Below the pieces are notes generated by a model. That model saw only the letters and a program-made list of their open reading frames with translations, ran no database searches and was not told where the DNA came from. Below are positions 51,004 through 60,647 of a stretch of DNA of 64,000 nucleotides, in pieces. The DNA is from Pseudaeromonas sp963677375 (GTDB lineage Bacteria; Pseudomonadota; Gammaproteobacteria; Enterobacterales; Aeromonadaceae), in NCBI GenBank assembly GCA_963677375.2, contig CAXXIF010000006.1, positions 124,001-188,000 on the forward strand, written 5' to 3'. A program made the position numbers and the translations under genes. Position 1 is the first letter of the stretch, and every line of letters starts with the position of its first letter.

Positions 51004-54000
51004 TCAGGTCCGAGTCATAGGCGCTGAAGAGATGCTGCGCAAGTCTTTTACGCTAGCCTGACGGCCTGAAACACTCACTTTGGTTCGCTCAAATGGTGGG
51101 TGATCCACCTGTTTGGCTGGCAATTCAGGTGCTGAGACGGGCAAGGTCATTTCTGCTTGTGCGAAATGCACGTTGGAAACGATGCCGCTGCGACGGGATT
51201 TAGCCGGTTTTTTTTCTGCAGGCTCTGCTACCGCAGTCGTAACAACGGCTGCTTCTTGCGGTTGTACCTGTGCTTGCGGTTCAACCACCGACGCCTGGAC
51301 GACAACATCCACAACCGGTGTTACGGGTTCAACAACGTCGCTAACCATTGGCTTGTTAACCACTTGGTCGTCAGCAACTGGGTCGTTGGCCACAATAACG
51401 GGCTCGGCGTCAGCAGGTGCTGCGGAGGTTTCGACCACAGTGATACCAGGGGCCACAACGGCTGTGGTCTCAGGGATTACTTCCGGGCTAGTGCTGGCTG
51501 GCAGATCCGCGCTAACGGGAGTGGTGATTTCAACCTGCTGCGCGCTCTCGTTTGTGTCCGCTACCTCAGGCGCTGCGGCAGTATCCACCGCAACCTCCTG
51601 GCGAGTCGGGGCTGAACGGCGACGTGAGCGACGCGGTCTTTCGTTTTCACCGGCCTCGACAGTTACCTCCCCAATTACAGGGAATTCCTTGCGATCCTCA
51701 TCATCGGCATCAGCATGGGTATCCATATCATCATGCTGGGGCTGACGCTGGCGACGGACATCTTCGTTGATACGCTTGCGACGTTGTGGCGCTCGGGACT
51801 TTTGCGCATCAATAGCTGCGACTTCTGAGGTGGAGCCACTGTCGACCGCATGGAGATGCTCTTCAACAACAGCCGCTACCAGAGGAGTTTCCACCTGCTG
51901 AGCATCTGCTGTTTTGAACTCGTCACGGCTCGTCCAGTCGTACTCTTGCGCGCTGGTGGCTACCGCCTGTTGTGGCTGTGGCTCGGTTGACTCGCTGACC
52001 CGTACCTTTTTGCGCATATTCCGGCGCTCACGACGCTCAGCAACCTTTTGCTCTTTTTCCTCACGTTGCTGCAGGTCCGCTTCATGAACTACAAGGGAGG
52101 CGTCAACGGCAACCGTTTCACGGCTCTCCCGTGGTTTACGTTCTGGGCGCGGGGCTCGTTCAGTGCGTACCGGGCGTTCAGTGCGTTCCTGACGTTCGGT
52201 ACGATCTTGGGCAGTTCGCTCAGGACGCTCCACACGTTCTGGCCGCTCATTGCGCTGACGACGTGGAGAAGCTGGCTTCTCGTCACTCCGGCTACCTCTA
52301 TCCTCGGTTGCCTTGGTAAGCGATTCATCCTTATCTCGGGGTGTGCGCTCACGACGTGGCTCGGCAGGGCGGCGACGATTAGTATCGCGGGATGAAGTGT
52401 TGTTTTCACGACGACGACGATTATCACGACGTTCGGGCGTTTGCTTACTCGGCACCTCTTCTGCAGGCGTTGTTGCACTGCGGAACAAAGCGCTGAGGGA
52501 TGCGAACAGTCGAGTCAGCAAACCGGGCTGCGGTTGTACTATGGCAACGGGAGCTTTGGTGGACACCGGTGAGCTGAAACCCTGTACGGCCGGTTCTGGT
52601 GTTGCTAACTTGGCTTCAACCAGTTTGGGTTCATAACCATCACGCACCAGCTCATTTTTCAATTCGTAACTGGGTGCTTCGTTGGCTTCACCGGAACGAA
52701 CACGCAAAACCTCAAAATGCGGAGTCTGCATCTGCTCATTTGGGATGATAATGATCCGGACTTGGTGACGCTGTTCAAGCTTGAGAATGGCAGTCCGTTT
52801 TTCGTTGAGCAAAAACGCGGCCACATCGACAGGAACCTGTGCATGTACTTGATCGGTATTATCCTTCAGCGCTTCTTCTTCAATCAGACGCAGAATGGCC
52901 AAGGCCAGAGATTCATTATCACGGATAGTGCCTTGACCCATGCAGCGCGGGCAGACATGGGTACTGGACTCGTTGAGTGACGGGCGCAGACGCTGACGCG
53001 ACAGCTCCAGCAAACCAAAGCGAGAAATCCGACCCAGTTGGATGCGCGCTCGGTCTTGACGCACGGCATCACGGAGTCGGTTTTCAACTTCACGTTGGTG
53101 ACGGACCGGGGTCATATCGATGAAGTCGATGACAATCAAACCACCCAAGTCACGCAGACGCAATTGACGCGCAATTTCGTCAGCAGCTTCCAGGTTGGTT
53201 TGCAACGCGGTTTCTTCAATATCGCCACCCTTGGTTGCGCGGGCCGAGTTGATATCGATAGACGTCAGTGCTTCGGTCGGGTCGATAACGATGGAACCGC
53301 CGGATGGCAGACGCACTTCCCGTTGAAATGCCGATTCAATCTGGCTCTCGATCTGGAAGTGGCTAAACAGTGGAATTTCGCCATCGTACAATTTGACGCG
53401 ATTGATAAAATCGGGGCGAACCAGCTCAATGTGTTGTTTGGCGCGTTCGAATATTTTCGGACTATCGATGAGAATTTCGCCAATATCGCGACGCAGATAA
53501 TCACGAATCGCCCGCACGATGACATTGCTTTCCTGATGGATCAGGAAAGGCGCCGCCTCTTGATCGGAGGCATTCTTGATAGTGTCCCAGTGTTTAAGCA
53601 GAACATTTAAGTCCCACTCCAACTCTTCCCGGGACTTGCCCACACCTGCCGTACGGACGATCAGTCCCATACCTTCCGGAACTTCCAGACCGTTGAGTGC
53701 TTCCTTGAGCTCGGTACGCTCATCCCCTTCGATTCGACGGGAAATACCACCGGCTCGTGGATTATTGGGCATCAAAACCAGATAACTACCAGCCAGACTG
53801 ATAAAGGTGGTTAACGCCGCGCCTTTGGTGCCACGTTCTTCTTTGTCGATCTGGACGATAACTTCATGGCCCTCTTTGATTACCTCTTTGATATTGGGGC
53901 GACCAGAGAAGGAGTAATTACTGGGGAAGTATTCGCGGGCAATCTCTTTTAATGGCAGGAAACCATGTCGTTCAGCTCCGTAATCGACGAAGGCAGCTTC

Positions 54001-54159
54001 CAGACTAGGCTCTACACGAGTGATTTTACCCTTATAGATGTTTGCTTTTTTCTGTTCATGGCCTGGGCTTTCAATGTCCAGATCATAGATGCGTTGTCCG
54101 TCAACGAGAGCAACGCGCAACTCTTCTTCTTGAGTTGCGTTGATTAGCATTCTTTTCAT
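51004..54159 (-). CDS. rne: Ribonuclease E
   Basis: A 1051-residue endoribonuclease. The catalytic N-terminal half (about 1-510) is very close to E. coli: S1 domain (YKGKITRVEPSLEAAFVDYG), 5'-sensor and RNase H-like parts, the DNase I-like domain with IDINSARATKGGDIEETA and IDFIDMTP (metal Asp), and the zinc-link CPRCMGQG near 405. The C-terminal half is a low-complexity Arg/Glu/Pro-rich scaffold (about 570-1051) with RRRR/RERR stretches that bind RNA and degradosome partners. It cuts mRNA, rRNA and sRNA targets at the membrane. Starts ATG 54159; divergent from rluC. Confidence 0.97.
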   Translation of the reverse strand: MKRMLINATQEEELRVALVDGQRIYDLDIESPGHEQKKANIYKGKITRVEPSLEAAFVDYGAERHGFLPLKEIAREYFPSNYSFSGRPNIKEVIKEGHEVIVQIDKEERGTKGAALTTFISLAGSYLVLMPNNPRAGGISRRIEGDERTELKEALNGLEVPEGMGLIVRTAGVGKSREELEWDLNVLLKHWDTIKNASDQEAAPFLIHQESNVIVRAIRDYLRRDIGEILIDSPKIFERAKQHIELVRPDFINRVKLYDGEIPLFSHFQIESQIESAFQREVRLPSGGSIVIDPTEALTSIDINSARATKGGDIEETALQTNLEAADEIARQLRLRDLGGLIVIDFIDMTPVRHQREVENRLRDAVRQDRARIQLGRISRFGLLELSRQRLRPSLNESSTHVCPRCMGQGTIRDNESLALAILRLIEEEALKDNTDQVHAQVPVDVAAFLLNEKRTAILKLEQRHQVRIIIIPNEQMQTPHFEVLRVRSGEANEAPSYELKNELVRDGYEPKLVEAKLATPEPAVQGFSSPVSTKAPVAIVQPQPGLLTRLFASLSALFRSATTPAEEVPSKQTPERRDNRRRRENNTSSRDTNRRRPAEPRRERTPRDKDESLTKATEDRGSRSDEKPASPRRQRNERPERVERPERTAQDRTERQERTERPVRTERAPRPERKPRESRETVAVDASLVVHEADLQQREEKEQKVAERRERRNMRKKVRVSESTEPQPQQAVATSAQEYDWTSRDEFKTADAQQVETPLVAAVVEEHLHAVDSGSTSEVAAIDAQKSRAPQRRKRINEDVRRQRQPQHDDMDTHADADDEDRKEFPVIGEVTVEAGENERPRRSRRRSAPTRQEVAVDTAAAPEVADTNESAQQVEITTPVSADLPASTSPEVIPETTAVVAPGITVVETSAAPADAEPVIVANDPVADDQVVNKPMVSDVVEPVTPVVDVVVQASVVEPQAQVQPQEAAVVTTAVAEPAEKKPAKSRRSGIVSNVHFAQAEMTLPVSAPELPAKQVDHPPFERTKVSVSGRQASVKDLRSISSAPMTRT

Positions 54160-54592
54160 TCAATTCTCTAAATAAATATTTTCTGACGTGAAATGCAATC
54201 GCCATTTGAGGGATTTAAAAAGAGAACCGGCCTCGAGTCTGTAGCATGGTCGAGCAACCTCCCGGTTGGTCATGCATGAGGCGCACATGGGGCTCACTTC
54301 GCATCCTTTACCCTGCTAGAGACGCAACTTTTGCGTAGCAGCATAGAACAATCTGGCGAAATCAGGATTTTGCGTAACTATCAGGCTGCCACAGCAGGCT
54401 CAAAGAGGGTGTAAAGAACATTCACTGACACAACATCTCTGACCTTCTGTTTTCGGTCGAGCCTGATCCAACCCGATTTCCAGGCGGTTGGTTACATAAA
54501 ATCGCCTGCATTATTCCATTTTAACGCCAGGCATAGCAAGGCAGCGTTTTGGCTTTGCGACAAAGCTCGCTATCTGATGTAGAATCGGCGGC
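54160..54592. promoter_or_regulatory. rne 5'-UTR and divergent rne/rluC promoter region
   Basis: A 433-bp gap between divergent genes. On the rne side, complementary blocks AACCGG and CCGGTT (around 54225 and 54263) could form a large hairpin; the motif beside them is reminiscent of the hp2 element through which RNase E cleaves its own mRNA in enteric bacteria. A small hairpin ACGCAA-CTT-TTGCGT lies at 54322-54336. Exact promoters were not resolved. Confidence 0.45.
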
Positions 54593-55546
54593 ATGAATAC
54601 ATCGACTCAACAAGTGCGGCTGCTGGTAATCGATGCTGAGCAGGAAGGGCAGCGCATAGATAATTTTTTGAAGACTCAGCTAAAAGGTGTGCCTAAGAGC
54701 CTGATTTATCGGATCTTGCGCAAGGGTGAAGTGCGTGTGAATAAAAAGCGCATCAAACCCGAGTACAAGCTGATAGCGGGTGATGAGGTGCGGGTTCCTC
54801 CTGTGCGCGTGGCGGAGGCTAATGAGCTTCCATCGGCCAAGTTGTCGAGCATACAGGCTTTGGAATCAATGATCCTGTTTGAAGACGATGCGCTGATTGT
54901 GCTCAACAAACCGGCGGGTATGGCGGTGCATGGGGGCAGTGGTCTGAGTTTCGGTGTCATCGAAGGGCTGCGAGCCCTGCGACCGGAAGCCCGTTTTCTG
55001 GAGTTGGTACATCGCCTGGACCGAGATACCTCAGGCTGTTTATTGATTGCCAAAAAACGGAGTGCCTTGAAAAGTCTCCATGAACAGTTGCGACTCAAGA
55101 CCATGCGCAAACAATATAGCGCCCTGGTGCGAGGCCAATGGCAAGACCATACCAAGGTTGTTAATGCACCCTTGCTGAAGAATGTACTGCAATCGGGCGA
55201 ACGTATTGTGCGTGTTAATCCGGAAGGCAAGCCTTCAGAAACCCGGTTTCGGATACTGAAACGCTTTGTTGAGGCCACCTTGGTGGAAGCCAGTCCGATC
55301 ACCGGGCGTACCCATCAGATCCGCGTGCATACGGCCCATGCCGGTCATCCCATTGCCTGTGATGATAAGTATGGGGAGGCGGTTTTCGACGGCAAAATGC
55401 GGGCCCTCGGGTTGCAGCGGCTATTTTTGCACGCCAGTCGCCTGACATTCTGTCATCCGGTCGATCAACAGGATATGACGATGGAAGCGCCACTGGACCC
55501 ACATCTCCAAGCCTTGTTGAACAAGCTGGATAGCGTCAAGTCATGA
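54593..55546 (+). CDS. rluC: 23S rRNA pseudouridine synthase (955/2504/2580)
   Basis: A 317-residue RluA-family enzyme. An S4 domain (about 14-75, GQRIDNFLKTQLKGVPKSLIYRILRKGEVRVNKKR) is followed by the catalytic core with HRLDRDTSG near 142, where the Asp in the RxDxxT-type motif is catalytic. Position next to rne, as in E. coli, supports RluC over RluD. Its TGA overlaps the ATG of the phosphatase gene. Confidence 0.94.
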   Translation: MNTSTQQVRLLVIDAEQEGQRIDNFLKTQLKGVPKSLIYRILRKGEVRVNKKRIKPEYKLIAGDEVRVPPVRVAEANELPSAKLSSIQALESMILFEDDALIVLNKPAGMAVHGGSGLSFGVIEGLRALRPEARFLELVHRLDRDTSGCLLIAKKRSALKSLHEQLRLKTMRKQYSALVRGQWQDHTKVVNAPLLKNVLQSGERIVRVNPEGKPSETRFRILKRFVEATLVEASPITGRTHQIRVHTAHAGHPIACDDKYGEAVFDGKMRALGLQRLFLHASRLTFCHPVDQQDMTMEAPLDPHLQALLNKLDSVKS

Positions 55547-56199
55547 GGTTGCGGTATCAACTGCTGATATTTGATTGGGATGGCACCCTGATGGACTCGG
55601 TAGGACGCATTGTGTCCTGCATGCAGCAGTCGGCACGGGATTGTCAGTTGCCGGTCCCCGAGACGGATGCCGTGCGTGATATCATAGGGCTCAGTCTGCG
55701 CATTGCCATTCCCCGGTTATTTGCCAGCTTGTCTGATGCGCTTATGGAACAGATGCTCGCGCGCTACCGGGAACATTATCTGTATCTGGATGCAACCCCA
55801 ACTCCGCTATTTCCCGGCGTTGAGTCGCAGCTGATGGCGTGGCACGCCAGCGGGTATCAGCTGGCTGTCGCAACCGGGAAAGCGCGGGCCGGCCTGGATC
55901 GCGTGTTAGCGGAAACGGGATTGGCCCCGTTGTTTGTGGCCAGTCGTGGCGCCGATGAGGCACGCTCCAAACCCGATCCATTAATGCTGGAGCAGATCCT
56001 GCAGCAGCTGGACATTCCGGTTTGCCAGGCGCTCATGATTGGGGACTCTATCCATGATATGGCCATGGCACAGGCCATGGGCATGGATCGGATCGGGATC
56101 ACCTGGGGTGTTCATGGCCGCGTCCAGTTACGCGAGCATGAGCCCATTGCCATTGTGGATACGATGCAACAGCTGGCGGCGCATCTGGTCGCTCACTGA
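55543..56199 (+). CDS. HAD-superfamily hydrolase (phosphoglycolate phosphatase-like)
   Basis: A 218-residue HAD-IA phosphatase: DWDGTLMDS near residue 11 (nucleophile and acid Asp), AVATGKARAG near 107, KPDPLMLEQIL near 143 and MIGDSIHDMAMA near 165. Substrate unknown. Overlaps rluC by four bases (ATGA) and so is probably coupled. Gph is a family relative, but the position suggests the YceF/RluC neighbourhood phosphatase instead. Confidence 0.88.
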   Translation: MRLRYQLLIFDWDGTLMDSVGRIVSCMQQSARDCQLPVPETDAVRDIIGLSLRIAIPRLFASLSDALMEQMLARYREHYLYLDATPTPLFPGVESQLMAWHASGYQLAVATGKARAGLDRVLAETGLAPLFVASRGADEARSKPDPLMLEQILQQLDIPVCQALMIGDSIHDMAMAQAMGMDRIGITWGVHGRVQLREHEPIAIVDTMQQLAAHLVAH

Positions 56200-56200
56200 T

Positions 56201-56818
56201 TCAATTGGCAGTGGCCCTTTCATATGCTGACGAGTCGGTCAGTGGCAGCACCAGTTTCCAGGCCCGGAACATATCGGTTAGGGCCATCAGTGGCAGTCCA
56301 ATCAGGGTATTGGGGTCGCGTCCTTCAAAGCGTTCGAAGAGACAGATCCCCATCCCCTCACTCTTGAAACTACCTGCGCAATCGTAGGGTTTTTCCTGCC
56401 GCAGATAGTTGTGGATCATGCTGGCATCCAACTCGCGAAAATGAACTGTAAACGGCTCAACGATGGAGATATGCTGCTGGTTACTGGCATCCCACAGGCA
56501 TAAGCCGGTGTAAAAGGTCACGGCGTGACCCGAAAGTTGTTGCAGCTGTTTCACGGCTTGTTCATAACAACCGGGTTTTCCGAGAATGACGCCATGAATG
56601 GCGCACACCTGATCAGAGCCGATTACCCACCCGTGATCAAGATGGCTGGCTACATCGGCCGCCTTCGCCTTAGCGAGACGTTCTACCAATTGCTCGGCTG
56701 GCTCACCCGGCAAGGCTGTTTCATCGGTCTGGGGAGAAATAGCGGTAAAGGGGAGCCCTAATTTACCAAGCAAAGCCTGGCGGTATGGCGAGGTGGACGC
56801 GAGAATGATGGGCTGCAT
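56201..56818 (-). CDS. yceF: Maf-like 7-methyl-GTP pyrophosphatase
   Basis: A 205-residue Maf protein: LASTSPYRQALL near residue 6, and ETALPGEPAEQLVERLAKAKA, VIGSDQVC and KPYDCAGSFKSEG along the fold. In E. coli YceF hydrolyses m7GTP and related non-canonical nucleotides. ATG 56818 fits the family start, though the ribosome site is weak; the frame reaches 56875. It converges on the phosphatase gene and diverges from yceD. Confidence 0.9.
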   Translation of the reverse strand: MQPIILASTSPYRQALLGKLGLPFTAISPQTDETALPGEPAEQLVERLAKAKAADVASHLDHGWVIGSDQVCAIHGVILGKPGCYEQAVKQLQQLSGHAVTFYTGLCLWDASNQQHISIVEPFTVHFRELDASMIHNYLRQEKPYDCAGSFKSEGMGICLFERFEGRDPNTLIGLPLMALTDMFRAWKLVLPLTDSSAYERATAN

Positions 56819-56941
56819 ACGAATAAACCGAGATGAGTGTGCGGTGATCATACCCAGAGGGTTTAAATTAATCACCGAATATTCATAGGAATAGGTTTTT
56901 CCTTTGACTATCCAGATGTGTGTCTATATCATGCGCGCCTT

Positions 56942-57463
56942 ATGCAAAAGGTGAAGTTGCCCATTAAGGTTGATCCGGTCCGTTGTGCCGTGAAGTCCCT
57001 CGATTATGTCGGGGTGGTAGAGCGTACACAACTTGCGCGGCTGGCTGAATCTGTTATCGATATTCAAAATGATGTCGAAGCTGAATTGTCCTTTGGTACT
57101 GATGCCCAAGGCCTGACCGTTATGCGAGGTACTGCCCATACCTTGGTCAAGCTTGAGTGCCAACGGTGCGGTGAAGCATTTGATCATCGTTGCGATGTTG
57201 AGTTCATCTACACTCCGCTATCTGCGAAGGTAGAGGAGGAGGAACTGCCGGAAGCTTATGAGCCCATTGAATTGGATGAAAACGGCGAAATTGATCTCTA
57301 TGAGCTGCTTGAGGATGAATTAATCCTCGACCTGCCTTTTGCACCCATGCACGCCGAGCATGAGTGCAAGCGCGGGGGAATGCAGATGACATGGGGGACA
57401 ATCGAACCTGCTGATGAGCGTCCGAATCCGTTTGCAGTTCTTAACGGTTTGAAACATAAGTAA
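56942..57463 (+). CDS. yceD: YceD (DUF177) 23S rRNA accumulation protein
   Basis: A 173-residue YceD-family protein with the paired-cysteine block VKLECQRCGEAFDH near 68 and the acidic second half. Family members are needed for 23S rRNA accumulation. ATG 56942 is preferred to 56918, since the conserved sequence starts at QKVKLPIKVDPVR. It leads the operon with rpmF, plsX and the fab genes. Confidence 0.9.
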   Translation: MQKVKLPIKVDPVRCAVKSLDYVGVVERTQLARLAESVIDIQNDVEAELSFGTDAQGLTVMRGTAHTLVKLECQRCGEAFDHRCDVEFIYTPLSAKVEEEELPEAYEPIELDENGEIDLYELLEDELILDLPFAPMHAEHECKRGGMQMTWGTIEPADERPNPFAVLNGLKHK

Positions 57464-57483
57464 ATGAATTAGGAGTTAGGTCA

Positions 57484-57651
57484 ATGGCCGTACAACAGAA
57501 CCGTAAAACCCGTTCCAGACGTGGTATGCGTCGTTCTCACGATGCACTGACTGCTTCTGCACTGACCGTGGATCCGACTTCTGGTGAAATTCACCGTCGT
57601 CACCACGTGACTGCAGACGGTTTTTACCGTGGTAAAAAGGTTATTGCTTAA
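57484..57651 (+). CDS. rpmF: Ribosomal protein L32
   Basis: A 55-residue L32: MAVQQNRKTRSRRGMRRSHDA and the ending DGFYRGKKVIA, as in other proteobacteria; too short to be found in a length-filtered list. AGGAG lies upstream of ATG 57484. It has no zinc cysteines, like the E. coli form. Its stop precedes the plsX ribosome site. Confidence 0.97.
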   Translation: MAVQQNRKTRSRRGMRRSHDALTASALTVDPTSGEIHRRHHVTADGFYRGKKVIA

Positions 57652-57673
57652 TTTATTTAAGCAGGAGTAACTT

Positions 57674-58693
57674 TTGTCTTTTCTAACCCTGGCGTTAGAT
57701 CTGATGGGGGGTGACCATGGCCCCTCTGAAACAGTGCCTGCCGCCGCGCAGGCACTGTCGCTTTTGCCTGATTTAAAATTGATGCTGGTTGGCGATCTAT
57801 CCAGTATTCAACCTCTGCTCCAGCAATATTCGCTTTTAAATCATCCCCGTGTTGATGCCATCCACGCTTCACAGATCATTTCCATGTCGGAACAACCGGC
57901 ATTCGCATTACGTCATCTGAAAGACTCGTCCATGCGCGTTGCGTTGGAGCTGGTACAACAGGGGCGTGCCGATGCTTGTGTCAGCGCAGGCAACACAGGT
58001 GCCTTGATGGCGATCGCCAAACACGTGTTGAAAACCTTGCCTGGTGTCGAACGCCCGGCACTCATGACCTGTGTCCCAACGATTGCGGGCCATCGTTCTG
58101 TCCTGCTGGATCTGGGCGCAAACGTAAATTGTGATCCGGAGAATCTACGGCAATTTGCCATGTTGGGCAGTGTTGTTGCGCACAGCGTTCTTGGCATTGA
58201 AAATCCTGGCGTCGCGCTTTTGAATGTGGGTGCCGAAGCCAATAAGGGCAATGAACAGGTACGGCGTGCTGCGGAACTAATTGCCGCGACCCCGGGTCTG
58301 AACTATCGCGGTTTCATCGAAGGCGACGCGCTGTTTCAAGGTGTAGCGGATGTTATCGTGTGTGATGGTTTTGTGGGCAATATTGCTCTCAAAACTGCTG
58401 AAGGCATGGTCAGGCTATTATCCCAGGCCAGTCATCAGCAAATGAATGGCATGGCAGGTTGGTTGCAGTCGTTTCTGACCCGCTTTTTTAAACGTCGCCT
58501 ATCCCACCTGAACCCCGACCAGTATAATGGGGCGAGTCTGCTAGGATTGCGCAGCATTGTTATCAAAAGTCATGGGCGTGCCGAACGGCATGCTTTCTCC
58601 AACGCCATTTTGCAAGCGGTTGTGGAAGTTCAACACCAACTTCCAGCGCGCATTGCCGAACGGTTTGAGGCAGAACCAATAAACAGGCGCTAG
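57674..58693 (+). CDS. plsX: Phosphate acyltransferase PlsX
   Basis: A 339-residue enzyme that makes acyl-phosphate from acyl-ACP for phospholipid synthesis. Family motifs: LALDLMGGDHGP at the start, VSAGNTGALMAIA near 116, LLDLGANVNCDPENL near 145 and ALFNVG-like ALLNVGAEANKG near 175. TTG 57674 is the start, with AGGAG six bases before; no other start fits the family. Confidence 0.95.
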   Translation: MSFLTLALDLMGGDHGPSETVPAAAQALSLLPDLKLMLVGDLSSIQPLLQQYSLLNHPRVDAIHASQIISMSEQPAFALRHLKDSSMRVALELVQQGRADACVSAGNTGALMAIAKHVLKTLPGVERPALMTCVPTIAGHRSVLLDLGANVNCDPENLRQFAMLGSVVAHSVLGIENPGVALLNVGAEANKGNEQVRRAAELIAATPGLNYRGFIEGDALFQGVADVIVCDGFVGNIALKTAEGMVRLLSQASHQQMNGMAGWLQSFLTRFFKRRLSHLNPDQYNGASLLGLRSIVIKSHGRAERHAFSNAILQAVVEVQHQLPARIAERFEAEPINRR

Positions 58694-58701
58694 TCGAACC
58701 T

Positions 58702-59661
58702 ATGTTTAGTAAAATTCTTGGCACGGGCAGTTATGTGCCCGCAACGGTTCGCACCAATGCTGATCTTGAGCGTATGGTCGAAACCAGTGATGAATGGATC
58801 GTTGAACGTACCGGCATCAAAGAACGTCGAATAGCCGGTGCAGATGAGACTGTAGTAACCATGGCCAAGGAAGCCGCACTTCATGCGCTCTCTGCGGCGG
58901 GTCTGGCGGCTACGGATCTGGACATGATAGTGCTGGCGACGACCAGCGCAGAAAATGCTTTTCCTTCCGCGGCTTGTGAATTACAAGGCCTGCTGGATTG
59001 TCCGGGTATCCCCGCTTTTGATCTTTCGGCTGCCTGTGCCGGATTCAGTTATGCCCTGAGTGTGGCGGATCAATTTGTTCGCTCTGGCGCGGCAAAACAT
59101 GTGCTGGTGGTAGGGGCCGATGTTCTGGCTCGGACCTGTGATCCGACGGATCGCGGTACCATCATTATCTTCGGTGACGGCGCAGGGGCCGTGGTCATTG
59201 GTGCATCCGAAGAGCCAGGAATTTTGTCGACCCATATGCATGCGGACGGCCGTTATGGCGAGTTGCTGAAGTTACCCCAGGGAAAACGTGGCCCGGCTGC
59301 CGCAGATTTCCCCGCGTACATGTATATGAAGGGCAATGATGTCTTCAAGGTTGCCGTGACGCGTCTGAGTGAAATTGTCACCGAGACACTGGCGGCCAAT
59401 GGTATCGACAAGTCCGAGCTAGATTGGTTGGTGCCTCACCAGGCAAATTACCGGATCATCAGTGCCACGGCTAAAAAGCTGGGGATGTCGATGGATCAGG
59501 TCATTCTTACTCTCGAGAAGCACGGCAATACATCTGCGGCCTCTGTTCCGCTGGCGCTCGACGAAGGAGTTCGCTCCGGTCAGATCCAGCGCGGCCAACT
59601 TATTTTGCTGGAAGCCTTTGGTGGCGGTTTTACCTGGGGTTCAGCGCTGATTCGTTTTTAA
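58702..59661 (+). CDS. fabH: 3-oxoacyl-ACP synthase III
   Basis: A 319-residue KAS III. It condenses acetyl-CoA with malonyl-ACP to start fatty acid synthesis. Catalytic triad: Cys in DLSAACAGFSYAL near 112, His in PHQANYRI near 246 and Asn in KHGNTSAAS near 276. It follows plsX after eight bases; fabD follows after 19 bases. Confidence 0.96.
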   Translation: MFSKILGTGSYVPATVRTNADLERMVETSDEWIVERTGIKERRIAGADETVVTMAKEAALHALSAAGLAATDLDMIVLATTSAENAFPSAACELQGLLDCPGIPAFDLSAACAGFSYALSVADQFVRSGAAKHVLVVGADVLARTCDPTDRGTIIIFGDGAGAVVIGASEEPGILSTHMHADGRYGELLKLPQGKRGPAAADFPAYMYMKGNDVFKVAVTRLSEIVTETLAANGIDKSELDWLVPHQANYRIISATAKKLGMSMDQVILTLEKHGNTSAASVPLALDEGVRSGQIQRGQLILLEAFGGGFTWGSALIRF

Positions 59662-59680
59662 TTGCACAGGAAAATGACAC

Positions 59681-60616
59681 ATGACTAAGTTCGCGATCGC
59701 ATTTCCCGGTCAGGGTTCGCAAAGCGTCGGTATGCTGGCTGATATGGCCAGTGAGTACCCTGTGGTCAAGGCCACATTTGATGAAGCCAGTCAGGTTCTC
59801 GGTTACGATCTGTTTGCCTTGGTGATGAATGGCCCTGCAGAAGAGTTAAATAAAACCTGGCGTACCCAACCCGCCTTGCTGACCAGTTCGGTTGCGCTGT
59901 GGCGTGTTTGGCAAGAACTGGGGGCGCCGCTCCCTACGGTGATGGCGGGCCATAGCTTGGGTGAATATTCAGCCCTGGTCTGTTCCGGAGCCTTAGCCTT
60001 TACCGATGCGGTGAAGCTGGTTGAACTGCGCGGTCTGGCCATGCAAGAGGCAGTGCCGGAAGGGGTGGGAGCCATGGCAGCCATTATCGGGCTGGATAAT
60101 GAATCCATTGCGGCTAATTGCGAGCTGGCCGCTCAGGGACAAGTTGTTGCTCCCGTCAATTTCAATTCACCGGGTCAAGTGGTGATCGCCGGGCACAAAG
60201 AGGCCGTCGAACGCGCCAATGTGTTGATGAAAGAGTCCGGTGCCAAGCGTGCTCTTCCATTGCCGGTGAGCGTTCCGTCCCACTGTGCCTTGATGAAGCC
60301 GGCCGCGGACAAATTGGCGGTTGCTCTGCAAACGGTCGAGTTTCAGGCTCCGTCTATTCCGGTGATCAACAATGTCGATGTCATGGCGGAAACGGATGCA
60401 GGCCGCATCAAGGAAGCCTTGGTGCGTCAACTGTTTAGTCCTGTTCGTTGGACCGAAACCGTTGAGAGTATGGCGAATAGCGGTATCGAGTTTGAAGTGG
60501 AGATGGGCCCGGGCAAGGTTCTTAGCGGCTTGGTCAAACGCATCGATAAGCGCGTCGATGGTACTGCCATCAATGATCCTGCATCACTGCAAGATATTCT
60601 GACCAAGCTGCAATAA
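59681..60616 (+). CDS. fabD: Malonyl-CoA:ACP transacylase
   Basis: A 311-residue MCAT. GHSLGEYSALV near 92 carries the catalytic Ser; FPGQGSQSVGM is at the start, with VSVPSHCALM near 200 for the catalytic His. It loads malonyl onto AcpP. Between fabH and fabG, with its own ribosome site. Confidence 0.96.
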   Translation: MTKFAIAFPGQGSQSVGMLADMASEYPVVKATFDEASQVLGYDLFALVMNGPAEELNKTWRTQPALLTSSVALWRVWQELGAPLPTVMAGHSLGEYSALVCSGALAFTDAVKLVELRGLAMQEAVPEGVGAMAAIIGLDNESIAANCELAAQGQVVAPVNFNSPGQVVIAGHKEAVERANVLMKESGAKRALPLPVSVPSHCALMKPAADKLAVALQTVEFQAPSIPVINNVDVMAETDAGRIKEALVRQLFSPVRWTETVESMANSGIEFEVEMGPGKVLSGLVKRIDKRVDGTAINDPASLQDILTKLQ

Positions 60617-60647
60617 GCCTACGGGTTATATCAATTAAGGATGAAAC